Origin: Pseudomonadota bacterium
GTDB lineage: Bacteria; Pseudomonadota; Gammaproteobacteria; Burkholderiales; Sulfuricellaceae
NCBI GenBank assembly: GCA_021783895.1
Contig: JAJXTJ010000026.1
Coordinates: forward strand, 1-9,207
Direction of reading: 5' to 3'
Length of the DNA: 9,207 nt
Below, one piece after another: positions 1-5,789 of this stretch. The notes under the pieces were generated by a model. It was not told the DNA's origin and did no database searches. It saw nothing but the letters and a program-made list of their open reading frames with translations. Numbering within the stretch: position 1 is the stretch's first letter; each line of letters starts with the position of its first letter. Made by a program: the position numbers and the translations under genes.

Positions 1-466
1 CTTCCTGGCCCCAATCGTTGCCGGGGAACAGGCTGGCAGTATGGCCATCCTCGCCCAGCCCGAGCAGCACCAGATCGAACTCTCCAACCTGCCGCAAGGT
101 AGCGGAATAGGATGCTGCGGCTGATTTTGCACCCATTTCGGCCGGAATAGCATAAACCTGCTTTTGCGGCACCGAAACATGGTCCAGCCAAGCATCCCGC
201 GCCATGGCGCTGTTGCGCTTGGGATCGACAGCGGGCAGGCAGCGTTCGTCGCCAAAATAGATATGCCAGGCTGCCCAGTTGGTCTTTAAAGCTCGCAGCC
301 GCTCATACAGGGCGCGCGGGGTATTGCCGCCGGCCAGTACCAGACGGAAGGCGCCGGAATCTATAATCGCCTGCTCGGCGGCACGAGCAATCATGCTGAC
401 GGCTTCAATCTGCAAGGATTGCTCCGAAGAAAAAAGATACCAGCGGCAAAGTTGCGGGGGTGTCAT
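1..466 (-). CDS. pgl: 6-phosphogluconolactonase, N-terminal part (cut by window edge)
   Basis: Hydrolyses 6-phosphogluconolactone to 6-phosphogluconate, the second step of the oxidative pentose phosphate and Entner-Doudoroff routes, in the cytosol. The minus-strand frame reads 155 codons from an ATG at 466-464 and runs off the left edge. Family signatures are VLAGGNTP (about residues 43-50), the IYFGDERC segment (69-76) and LGLGEDGHTASLFPG (135-149), the conserved active-site block of DevB/SOL-type lactonases. The usual length is about 220-240 residues, so roughly the last third is missing. A stop lies in the frame of the alternative ATG at 478, which supports the 466 start; the ribosome-binding site (GTGAAG) is weak. 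The gene lies downstream of the anti-sigma gene on the same strand but 199 bp away, so it probably has its own promoter. The frame shows no damage inside the window. Confidence 0.93.
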   Translation of the reverse strand, partial: MTPPQLCRWYLFSSEQSLQIEAVSMIARAAEQAIIDSGAFRLVLAGGNTPRALYERLRALKTNWAAWHIYFGDERCLPAVDPKRNSAMARDAWLDHVSVPQKQVYAIPAEMGAKSAAASYSATLRQVGEFDLVLLGLGEDGHTASLFPGNDWGQE

Positions 467-665
467 ATCTTCACCATGGAACAAGCCGCCGCATCACATT
501 GCCATCCATACTACCGACGCCGATCATGCTATTCACGCTGCCTTTCTTTTCTATGCCTTATCACAGTATAGGCCAGGAAGGCGGATGCAGAACCCAATCC
601 GATTCGGGTGGGGGCGGCGACCTGCGGCAAACGGATGCTTTGATAAGGCGAGACTCAGGAAATTC

Positions 666-1400
666 TCATACCTTGATGTAGGCCCAGTTCTCCTTCAGGC
701 GCAGGGTGATCTGCTCCAAGGCGGAGGAGGCAACCCCGATATGCGGTAGCAGTTGTACGTCCACCCCTTTTTCCCGGAGTTTCTTGATGGCCTGGCCGCA
801 GGCCATGAAATCGAGATTGGGATATTTTTCCTGCATCGCGCCGATACGCCTGGCATAGGGAGAGACCTTCGTGCGCAGCAAATCGACACCCCCGCCATTG
901 GCAACGATTTCAACCTGAAGTTTTCGACCGGACCGCCGATAACTATCCAGCAGGTTCTCGGTTTCGTCCAAGGCAGACTTGAGCCGGACCGGATTGGGTG
1001 AACTCACGTGAACGAGTATCTTTTGCGGCTCTCCGCTGGCATCGTTGCGCTGCACGCTCTGGAGCATGCGCATCATTTCGGGCTCACCTCCCCGCCCTGT
1101 CCAGGCATGGGCAAACCAGCCCGAAGCCCCGCCTATGCACAGCAGCAGGCAGGCCGCCAGGGCCGGCAAATAAGGCGCGCGCAAGCGCAGTCCTTTCCCC
1201 GCTGATTTGTTGCGAACGGGAGGATGTTCGTAGGAGTGCCGCACCATCTCCTTCAGCCCGCGGAGTTCGCACACCCGTTCCTTCAGTGCCTCGTCATGCC
1301 CGATTGCATCGAAGGCCTGGCTTTTCTCCGCCGCGTCAAGTTGATCGTCCACAAAAGCGTTGAGGAACTCGTCCGAAACGACGCTATCAACCGGTTTCAT
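666..1400 (-). CDS. Anti-sigma factor with an exported DsrE-like sensor domain
   Basis: A 244-residue single-pass membrane protein that probably holds the ECF sigma factor encoded just upstream in an inactive complex. Residues 1-60 form an acidic helical N-terminal segment (SDEFLNAFVDDQLDAAE near 9-25) typical of anti-sigma domains. It lacks the HxxxCxxC zinc motif of the ZAS class. A single hydrophobic segment spans about 77-100, after basic residues (GKGLRLR), which places the C-terminus in the periplasm. Residues 127-244 look like a DsrE/DsrF-type alpha/beta domain: KILVHVSS strand, EIVANGGGVDLL (164-175), FMAC with Cys201, and WAYI near the end (239-242). The start at 1400 is chosen because AGGAGAG precedes it and because its ATG overlaps the sigma gene's TGA (ATGA), indicating translational coupling. 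Upstream in-frame ATGs lie inside the sigma gene. The anti-sigma role is inferred from architecture and operon position; the DsrE call rests on motif similarity to the protein at 2135-2590. Confidence 0.85.
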   Translation of the reverse strand: MKPVDSVVSDEFLNAFVDDQLDAAEKSQAFDAIGHDEALKERVCELRGLKEMVRHSYEHPPVRNKSAGKGLRLRAPYLPALAACLLLCIGGASGWFAHAWTGRGGEPEMMRMLQSVQRNDASGEPQKILVHVSSPNPVRLKSALDETENLLDSYRRSGRKLQVEIVANGGGVDLLRTKVSPYARRIGAMQEKYPNLDFMACGQAIKKLREKGVDVQLLPHIGVASSALEQITLRLKENWAYIKV

Positions 1401-1957
1401 TTCACTCTCCTGATTTGGCTGATGTGCGCGGACTGCACAGGGGCAAGTTCCTGCAACATTTCCTTCAACGCCCGCCGCGCACGACACAAGCGGCTCATCA
1501 CGGTGCCGACCGGAATCTCCAGGATGGCGGCGACCTCAGCATAGGAAAATTCTTCCAGATCCACCAGCGTCAGCACCTGGCGCTGGCCCATCGCGAGCCT
1601 AGCTACCGCCCCGCGCACCCGGCCCACAATCTGGGTCTGTGCATGTTCATCTTCCGGGGTGGTTTCGTGCACACAACGGTAATCCTCTATTTCATCAATG
1701 TCCGCCATCTCCCGGTGTTGCCGGAAATGATCGCGCCAACAGTTGGTCAAAATGCTGAACAGCCAGCTGCTCAGCATTTCCTGATCGCGCAACTGGCCAT
1801 GATTTTTCAGCGCCTTGGACAGGGTTTCCTGCACCAGATCGTCCGCCAGAGCCGCGTCATGACTCCAGGAGTAAGCAACCCGGTATAGACGCGCACGGCT
1901 TTGCTCCAACTGGTCGTGGAAGACATGGGATCGGCAGAACAGGGAAAGAATTTTCAT
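1397..1957 (-). CDS. ECF-family RNA polymerase sigma factor
   Basis: An alternative sigma factor of 186 residues, the normal size for the extracytoplasmic-function (group 4) family, which directs RNA polymerase to a small stimulus-specific promoter set. Region 2 covers about residues 15-85, with the core-binding helix DDLVQETLSKAL (39-50) and a promoter -10-binding helix around WLFSILTNCWRDHFRQ (65-80). Region 4 covers about 113-165 and ends in the helix-turn-helix FSYAEVAAILEIPVGTVMSRL (137-157), which reads the -35 element. An acidic linker (about 84-105) joins them. The ATG at 1957 is chosen because the predicted promoter -10 lies at 2002-1997, so the in-frame ATGs further upstream (for example 2026 and 2107) would be outside the transcript. 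The SD is weak (GAGAT). The gene is first in an operon with its anti-sigma factor and probably activates its own transcription through the promoter at 1997-2024. Confidence 0.92.
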   Translation of the reverse strand: MKILSLFCRSHVFHDQLEQSRARLYRVAYSWSHDAALADDLVQETLSKALKNHGQLRDQEMLSSWLFSILTNCWRDHFRQHREMADIDEIEDYRCVHETTPEDEHAQTQIVGRVRGAVARLAMGQRQVLTLVDLEEFSYAEVAAILEIPVGTVMSRLCRARRALKEMLQELAPVQSAHISQIRRVK

Positions 1958-1996
1958 CGTATCGGGATCTCGACTGAATATTGAATTTACAGTATT

Positions 1997-2024
1997 AAGA
2001 CGCGGCAGCCAACAAGAATATTCC
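1997..2024 (-). promoter_or_regulatory. Predicted ECF-type promoter of the sigma/anti-sigma operon
   Basis: On the minus strand, GGAATA (2024-2019) is followed after 16 bases by CGTCTT (2002-1997). The GGAA-type -35 and CGTC-type -10 are characteristic of ECF sigma promoters, and the same pattern with the same spacing occurs on the other strand in front of dsrE. Transcription should begin near 1990, about 33 bases before the sigma ATG at 1957. This is a sequence reading; no start site has been mapped. Confidence 0.7.
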
Positions 2025-2046
2025 ATCGCGGGTGAATTTAAAAAAC

Positions 2047-2074
2047 GGAATAAATACCCTGCTCCAGCCGTCTT
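2047..2074 (+). promoter_or_regulatory. Predicted ECF-type promoter of the dsrE-porin operon
   Basis: On the plus strand, GGAATA (2047-2052) is followed after 16 bases by CGTCTT (2069-2074). The two hexamers and the 16-base spacer length match the divergent promoter at 2024-1997 exactly, while the spacer sequences differ. The shared parts are therefore the likely contacts of one sigma factor. The expected start is near 2081, giving a leader of about 54 bases before the dsrE ATG at 2135. It points to the adjacent ECF sigma factor as activator of the secreted DsrE protein and porin. Confidence 0.7.
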
Positions 2075-2134
2075 CAACAGCAGTGGCAATGCATCGCCAC
2101 AACACAACTATTATTCAATTGGAGACAACACAAC

Positions 2135-2590
2135 ATGAAATACATCCGTCAATTCCAGCTACTCGCCACGGCGTTCGCACTGGTGCTGTCCTTCGCTTCG
2201 AGCGGCGCCCAGGCCGTCGTTGCGTCCACTCCGCAAGCTACCGCAGAGAAGCAAAAAGTGGTATTCCAGGTCAGCGATGGCAACCCGAAAACCTGGAACC
2301 TGGCACTTAACAACGCCAAGAACGTTCAGGAGATACTCGGTGCGCAAAACGTCGACATTGAAATCGTGGCCTATGGCCCCGGGATAGGCATGCTTAAATT
2401 CGACTCGGCGGTGGCAAACCGGATCGATGAAGCAGTGGGTGACGGCGTCAAGATCGTCGCCTGCGAGAAAACCATGAAGGCGCTAAACCTCACCAAAGAC
2501 GACATGCTCTCCTCCGCCGGCTACGTGCCTGGCGGCGTGATCGAACTGATGAAAAAGCAGAAAGAAGGCTACGCCTACATTCGCCCCTGA
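2135..2590 (+). CDS. Secreted DsrE-family protein
   Basis: A 151-residue protein with a clear signal peptide: positive start (MKYIR), hydrophobic core at about 8-20, and a likely cleavage after AQA (residue 27). The mature form of about 124 residues should be periplasmic. It belongs to the DsrE/DsrF-like (YchN-type) fold: strand KVVFQVSDGNP (41-51), EIVAYGPGIGML (76-87), IVAC with its only cysteine at 110, a helix ending in ELMKKQKEG (137-145), and AYIRP at the C-terminus. Cytosolic DsrE relatives bind or transfer sulfur through cysteine, but many exported members have no known activity, so I infer only a possible persulfide or ligand-binding role. The same landmarks recur in the anti-sigma factor at 666-1400, including the cysteine. 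A GGAG site about 10 bases before the ATG supports the start. The gene is followed after 27 bases by the porin gene, so the two probably form an operon driven by the promoter at 2047-2074. Confidence 0.9.
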   Translation: MKYIRQFQLLATAFALVLSFASSGAQAVVASTPQATAEKQKVVFQVSDGNPKTWNLALNNAKNVQEILGAQNVDIEIVAYGPGIGMLKFDSAVANRIDEAVGDGVKIVACEKTMKALNLTKDDMLSSAGYVPGGVIELMKKQKEGYAYIRP

Positions 2591-2617
2591 TCACAAAAAT
2601 ATCCCGAGGAGGAACAC

Positions 2618-4006
2618 ATGAAAAAAACCCTACTGGCTGCCGCAATGGTCGCCGCTTTCGGGCATGCGCCCGCTTCATTCGCCACCAACTGGTTCCAGCT
2701 GCAGAACAACGAACAGCCGGCAGCCGCAGCCTATACGTCCTGGGGCTTCATCCAGCCCACCTATACGCATAACGAAGGCGGCACGGTCAGCGGCATTCCC
2801 GCTACGGTAAACGGTGCCGCAGTGCCGCCGGGGCTGCGGGCCTACAATGGACAAACGGCCCTGTTCAATCTGGTGGGGCCCGATCAATCCCATACCGACC
2901 AGTTACAGATGTTTCGCGCACGCCCCGGTGTACGCGGCGTGATTCCCGGAACGAATGAGAAGATCAACTATTTCGCCCTGGCCGAACTCGGCAATAACGC
3001 CCTGACCCGCGAAAAACCGGCGGTACTCACCGACGCCACGATGACTTTCAATTACATCCCCGGCGCGCGCATCCGCGCCGGCCTGGGCCGCCTCCCGCTC
3101 GGCGAGGAAGCCATGCAGGGCGTTCAGCTCATGGACTACATCAATTTCACCACCGTCACCGACCAGTTGCTCAACGAACGTTTCGTGGCGCCCTACGCCA
3201 ATGCGTCGCGCACCCATGCACCCGTGGTGGGCGCGCCGATGGCGATGTCGAAAATCAAGGGCGCCATTGGCGGCTACCGCGATGTCGGCGTCGAGGTGTA
3301 CGACTGGTTCAACCGGGGCAGATGGGAATATACCTACGCGCTGATGGTCAGCCATGCCAATGGCATTAGTTTCAGCGACGATCTCAACAGCGGCAATCAC
3401 GATGTGACGGCACGCGTGCAGGCATCCTACGTGTTCCAGGGTCGCGGCCCGAAACGGGAAGACGTCACGGCTTACGCCTGGCATCAGGACGGCAAACGCG
3501 CTTATGGTGGCACCGACTACACCCGCGTGCGCGAAGGCATCGGCGCCAAATACCTGCGCCATGGCATACGGGTGAGCGGCGAATACATTCGCGCCAATGG
3601 CATGATCTATGTCGCGCCCACACCGCAATTCAACGACATCGGCGCCCCGGCCTTCGAACCGGTCGATTACGTGGCGCTGGATTCCAGCAACAAGGCCGAC
3701 GGCTATTATCTGGAGACGGGCTGGAAATTTGCTCCCAAGTGGGAAGCGGACCTGCGCTATGACGAGCTCAGCAAAATGACAAACTCGGCCTACGACGAGC
3801 GCAAAGCCAGCACCTGGACCCTGGGCGGCCAGTATTTCTACAGCCCCAAACTGCGCTTTGTGCTGAACTACGAAATCCGCGACATCAAGGTCGTTCACCC
3901 TGATGCGCAAGTGACCCCCGGACAAAAAATCCAGGGTACAGCCGCGGAGATTATCGGCGCCTCGGCAGGCAATCGGCTCAGCGCGCAGATGACCTGGATT
4001 TTCTGA
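2618..4006 (+). CDS. Outer-membrane porin-like beta-barrel protein
   Basis: A 462-residue protein with a short signal peptide (MKKTLLAAAMVAAFG, probable cleavage after ASFA, residue 22). It ends in a terminal phenylalanine (QMTWIF), the hallmark recognised by the outer-membrane insertion machinery. The body is built of alternating hydrophobic and polar strands rich in Tyr/Trp/Gly with amphipathic turns (for example YYLETGWKFAPKWEADLRYD around 360-380), as in 16-stranded porins of the OprO/OprP-like group. Substrate specificity cannot be read from the sequence. AGGAGGA lies just upstream (2606-2612), a strong SD that fixes the ATG at 2618. The gene is second in an operon with the secreted DsrE protein and so probably belongs to the ECF regulon. 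A cell-envelope response that changes outer-membrane permeability is a reasonable inference. No frame damage is seen. Confidence 0.88.
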   Translation: MKKTLLAAAMVAAFGHAPASFATNWFQLQNNEQPAAAAYTSWGFIQPTYTHNEGGTVSGIPATVNGAAVPPGLRAYNGQTALFNLVGPDQSHTDQLQMFRARPGVRGVIPGTNEKINYFALAELGNNALTREKPAVLTDATMTFNYIPGARIRAGLGRLPLGEEAMQGVQLMDYINFTTVTDQLLNERFVAPYANASRTHAPVVGAPMAMSKIKGAIGGYRDVGVEVYDWFNRGRWEYTYALMVSHANGISFSDDLNSGNHDVTARVQASYVFQGRGPKREDVTAYAWHQDGKRAYGGTDYTRVREGIGAKYLRHGIRVSGEYIRANGMIYVAPTPQFNDIGAPAFEPVDYVALDSSNKADGYYLETGWKFAPKWEADLRYDELSKMTNSAYDERKASTWTLGGQYFYSPKLRFVLNYEIRDIKVVHPDAQVTPGQKIQGTAAEIIGASAGNRLSAQMTWIF

Positions 4007-4030
4007 CGGCACCAATAGCACCTCGTCCAT

Positions 4031-4071
4031 GGGGCCGCGAACCCAGCCTTTCCTGGCCGGCTCGTGGCCCC
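4031..4071 (+). terminator. Inverted repeat after the porin gene, possible terminator
   Basis: GGGGCCGCGA (4031-4040) can pair with TCGTGGCCCC (4062-4071) as a 10-bp stem with one G-U pair. The loop contains a second small CCAG/CTGG hairpin. It lies 24 bases after the porin stop and ahead of the glgA promoter, a sensible place to end the dsrE-porin transcript. The tract that follows is only moderately T-rich, so it is not a textbook intrinsic terminator. Confidence 0.4.
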
Positions 4072-4094
4072 TTCTCCATTATGGGTTACCGGCA

Positions 4095-4103
4095 TGATAT
4101 AAT
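4095..4103 (+). promoter_or_regulatory. Extended -10 promoter for glgA
   Basis: TGATATAAT is a perfect extended -10 element (TGn followed by TATAAT at 4098-4103) of the housekeeping sigma-70 type. No good -35 hexamer lies 16-18 bases upstream, which fits extended -10 promoters. The transcript would begin near 4110, leaving a leader of under 20 bases before the preferred glgA ATG at 4129. It contrasts with the ECF-type promoters of the preceding operon and suggests glgA is controlled independently. Confidence 0.6.
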
Positions 4104-4128
4104 TTGACCAAGATTCAAGGTGATGCTC

Positions 4129-5580
4129 ATGCCGGCCCCAAGCGCAAAAAAACCACAAAAATCCCTGAAAGTTCTTTTCGTCACCCCGGAAATCCACCCC
4201 CTGATCAAGACTGGGGGACTGGCCGATGTCAGCGGCGCCCTGCCCGCTGCCCTGCGCGAATTGGGTGCGGATGTCCGTGTGCTGGTGCCGGGTTACCCAA
4301 AAATCCTGGCCGGCGCCAGAAACAAACGGTTGCGTCACACCTTTCACGACCTGCCCGAAGCCGGCGAAATCCGCCTGCTGTCGGCCTCGCTGCCCGGCAG
4401 CGGGGTACCGCTCCTGATCATCGACTGCCCCCTGCTCTACCAGCGCGACGGCGGTCCCTACCAGAGCCCTACCGGCGTCGACTGGCCGGACAATGCCCGG
4501 CGCTTCGCCCTGCTTTCCCGGATCGGCGCCATTCTCGGCAGCGATGCCTCGCCCCTCTCATTCCGTCCCGACATCGTTCACTGCAGCGACTGGCAAAGCG
4601 CCCTGGCACCCGCTTTCCTGCATTTCATGCCGGGGAAAAAAGCGGCGACGGTCATGACTATCCACAACCTCGCCTTCCAGGGCATCTTCCCGCCGCACAT
4701 CGTGGCCGAGGTCGGCCTGCCGCCGGCAAGCTTCAGCATCGAAGGGGTGGAATACTACGGCAATTTCTCCTTTCTCAAGGCGGGCATCTACTATGCCGAC
4801 CACATCACCACGGTAAGCCCCACCTACGCGCGGGAAATCCAGCAGAAAGCGCTCGGCTTCGGCATGCAGGGGCTGCTCGCTCGCCGCAGCAATAAACTGA
4901 CCGGGATCGTCAACGGCATCGACACCAGCGACTGGAATCCCGCCACCGATCCGCATCTGGTGCAGGGATACGACGCGGATCATATGGCCGGCAAAGCCGC
5001 CAACAAGCTCGCCTTGCAGGAAAAAATGGGGTTGAAGCGCGACCCGGACATCCCGCTGCTCGGCATGGTCAGCCGCATCACCCAGCAGAAAGGCGGAGAC
5101 CTGCTGCTGGAGATCGCGCCGCAACTGCTGCAAAAGAACGTGCAGATCGTCCTGCTGGGAACCGGCGAAACTGCACTGGAAAACGGCTTCCGCAACCTCG
5201 CCCACGCGCACCCGGACAAGGTGGGGGCGACGATCGGCTTCGACGAGGGATTGTCGCATCTGGTCGAAGCGGGCGCGGACCTGTTCCTGATGCCCTCGCG
5301 TTTCGAACCGTGCGGCCTCAACCAGATGTACAGCCAGCGCTACGGCACCCCGCCGATCGTGCATGCCACCGGCGGGCTGACGGATACGGTGGAGGATGGC
5401 GTCACCGGTTTCGTCTTTTCGCCGATGACCGCCAAGGCTTTTCTGGCCAGCATCCGCCGCGCCCTCGCCGTCTACCCCGACAAGCAAGCCTGGAGCCAAA
5501 TTCAGCACAACGGCATGACCCGTGAGTTCAGCTGGAAGAAAAGCGCCGAGGATTACCTGGCGCTGTATGGATCAATGTAA
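4129..5580 (+). CDS. glgA: Glycogen synthase (ADP-glucose type)
   Basis: Transfers glucose from ADP-glucose to the non-reducing end of alpha-1,4-glucan, making glycogen in the cytosol. The protein is a GT5-family GT-B glycosyltransferase of 483 residues, close to the roughly 477 of the enterobacterial enzyme. Landmarks are KTGGLADVSGALP (27-39), the N-terminal ADP-glucose-binding loop; VNGIDTSDWNPATD in the middle; VSRITQQKG at the start of the C-terminal Rossmann domain; and SRFEPCGLNQMYSQRYGTPP with the conserved E393 and C395, followed by ATGGLTDTV. The ATG at 4129 is preferred over the GTG at 4120 and ATG at 4123 because AAGGTGA (4117-4123) sits at proper SD distance from it. Transcription probably comes from the extended -10 at 4095-4103. 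The nearby pgl suggests a carbohydrate-metabolism neighbourhood, but the two are on opposite strands with the ECF module between them. Confidence 0.96.
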   Translation: MPAPSAKKPQKSLKVLFVTPEIHPLIKTGGLADVSGALPAALRELGADVRVLVPGYPKILAGARNKRLRHTFHDLPEAGEIRLLSASLPGSGVPLLIIDCPLLYQRDGGPYQSPTGVDWPDNARRFALLSRIGAILGSDASPLSFRPDIVHCSDWQSALAPAFLHFMPGKKAATVMTIHNLAFQGIFPPHIVAEVGLPPASFSIEGVEYYGNFSFLKAGIYYADHITTVSPTYAREIQQKALGFGMQGLLARRSNKLTGIVNGIDTSDWNPATDPHLVQGYDADHMAGKAANKLALQEKMGLKRDPDIPLLGMVSRITQQKGGDLLLEIAPQLLQKNVQIVLLGTGETALENGFRNLAHAHPDKVGATIGFDEGLSHLVEAGADLFLMPSRFEPCGLNQMYSQRYGTPPIVHATGGLTDTVEDGVTGFVFSPMTAKAFLASIRRALAVYPDKQAWSQIQHNGMTREFSWKKSAEDYLALYGSM

Positions 5581-5625
5581 TATGCCAGTAAGGGAGCAGG
5601 AAATTACAAACATACCAATTTAGTT

Positions 5626-5658
5626 GTAGGGTGGATAAGCGCAGCGCATCCACCCTAC
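5626..5658. repeat. REP-like extragenic palindrome
   Basis: GTAGGGTGGAT (5626-5636) and ATCCACCCTAC (5648-5658) form a perfect 11-bp stem. The 11-base loop contains a further GCG/CGC pairing, giving a strong hairpin. The GTAGGGTGGAT...GCGCATCCACC pattern resembles short dispersed palindromes I know from many proteobacterial intergenic regions. It lies 45 bases after the glgA stop and may stabilise the end of that transcript. Copy number in the genome cannot be judged from one window. Confidence 0.75.
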
Positions 5659-5669
5659 GGCCTATACAA

Positions 5670-5677
5670 TAAATAAT
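5670..5677. repeat. Left 8-bp target-site duplication of the IS
   Basis: TAAATAAT directly abuts the left inverted repeat at 5678 and is repeated exactly at 7058-7065. Eight base pairs is the characteristic duplication length of ISL3-family elements, and AT-rich targets are common for them. Confidence 0.93.
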
Positions 5678-5701
5678 GGGTCTTCGCGTAAACGTGTGGG
5701 T
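5678..5701 (+). repeat. Left terminal inverted repeat (IRL)
   Basis: The 24-bp end begins GGGTCTTCGCG and finishes CGTGTGGGT. It matches the reverse complement of 7034-7057 at 20 of 24 positions, with the mismatches confined to the centre. These are the presumed transposase-binding ends. Confidence 0.93.
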
Positions 5702-5789
5702 AAAAAGTGGAGTGGTTCATGAACGCAAGGCGCGCTGGCACAGTGTTTCAGCAGTTTGAATACTGCCGGAAAAGTGGCATGCTTTACCC

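Noticed and set aside
467..665. Promoter or structured RNA in the 199-bp gap between pgl and the anti-sigma gene; a TATACT at 570-565 on the minus strand and a 9-bp inverted repeat GCCTTATCA (555-563 with 641-649)
   Set aside because: TATACT has only a poor -35 (TTCTGC), and a 9-bp repeat separated by 77 bases is not unlikely by chance; neither is supported enough to annotate.
1401..1487. Longer anti-sigma start at 1487
   Set aside because: It lies within the sigma gene without an SD, while ATG 1400 has AGGAGAG and the ATGA overlap.
2903..4030. 375-codon open frame on the minus strand opposite the porin gene
   Set aside because: It mirrors the codon structure of the porin frame in GC-rich DNA, has no SD or family features, and the plus-strand frame has a signal peptide and a terminal phenylalanine.
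4558..5508. 316-codon minus-strand frame opposite glgA
   Set aside because: Antisense shadow of a clearly recognisable glycogen synthase; the translation shows no domain.
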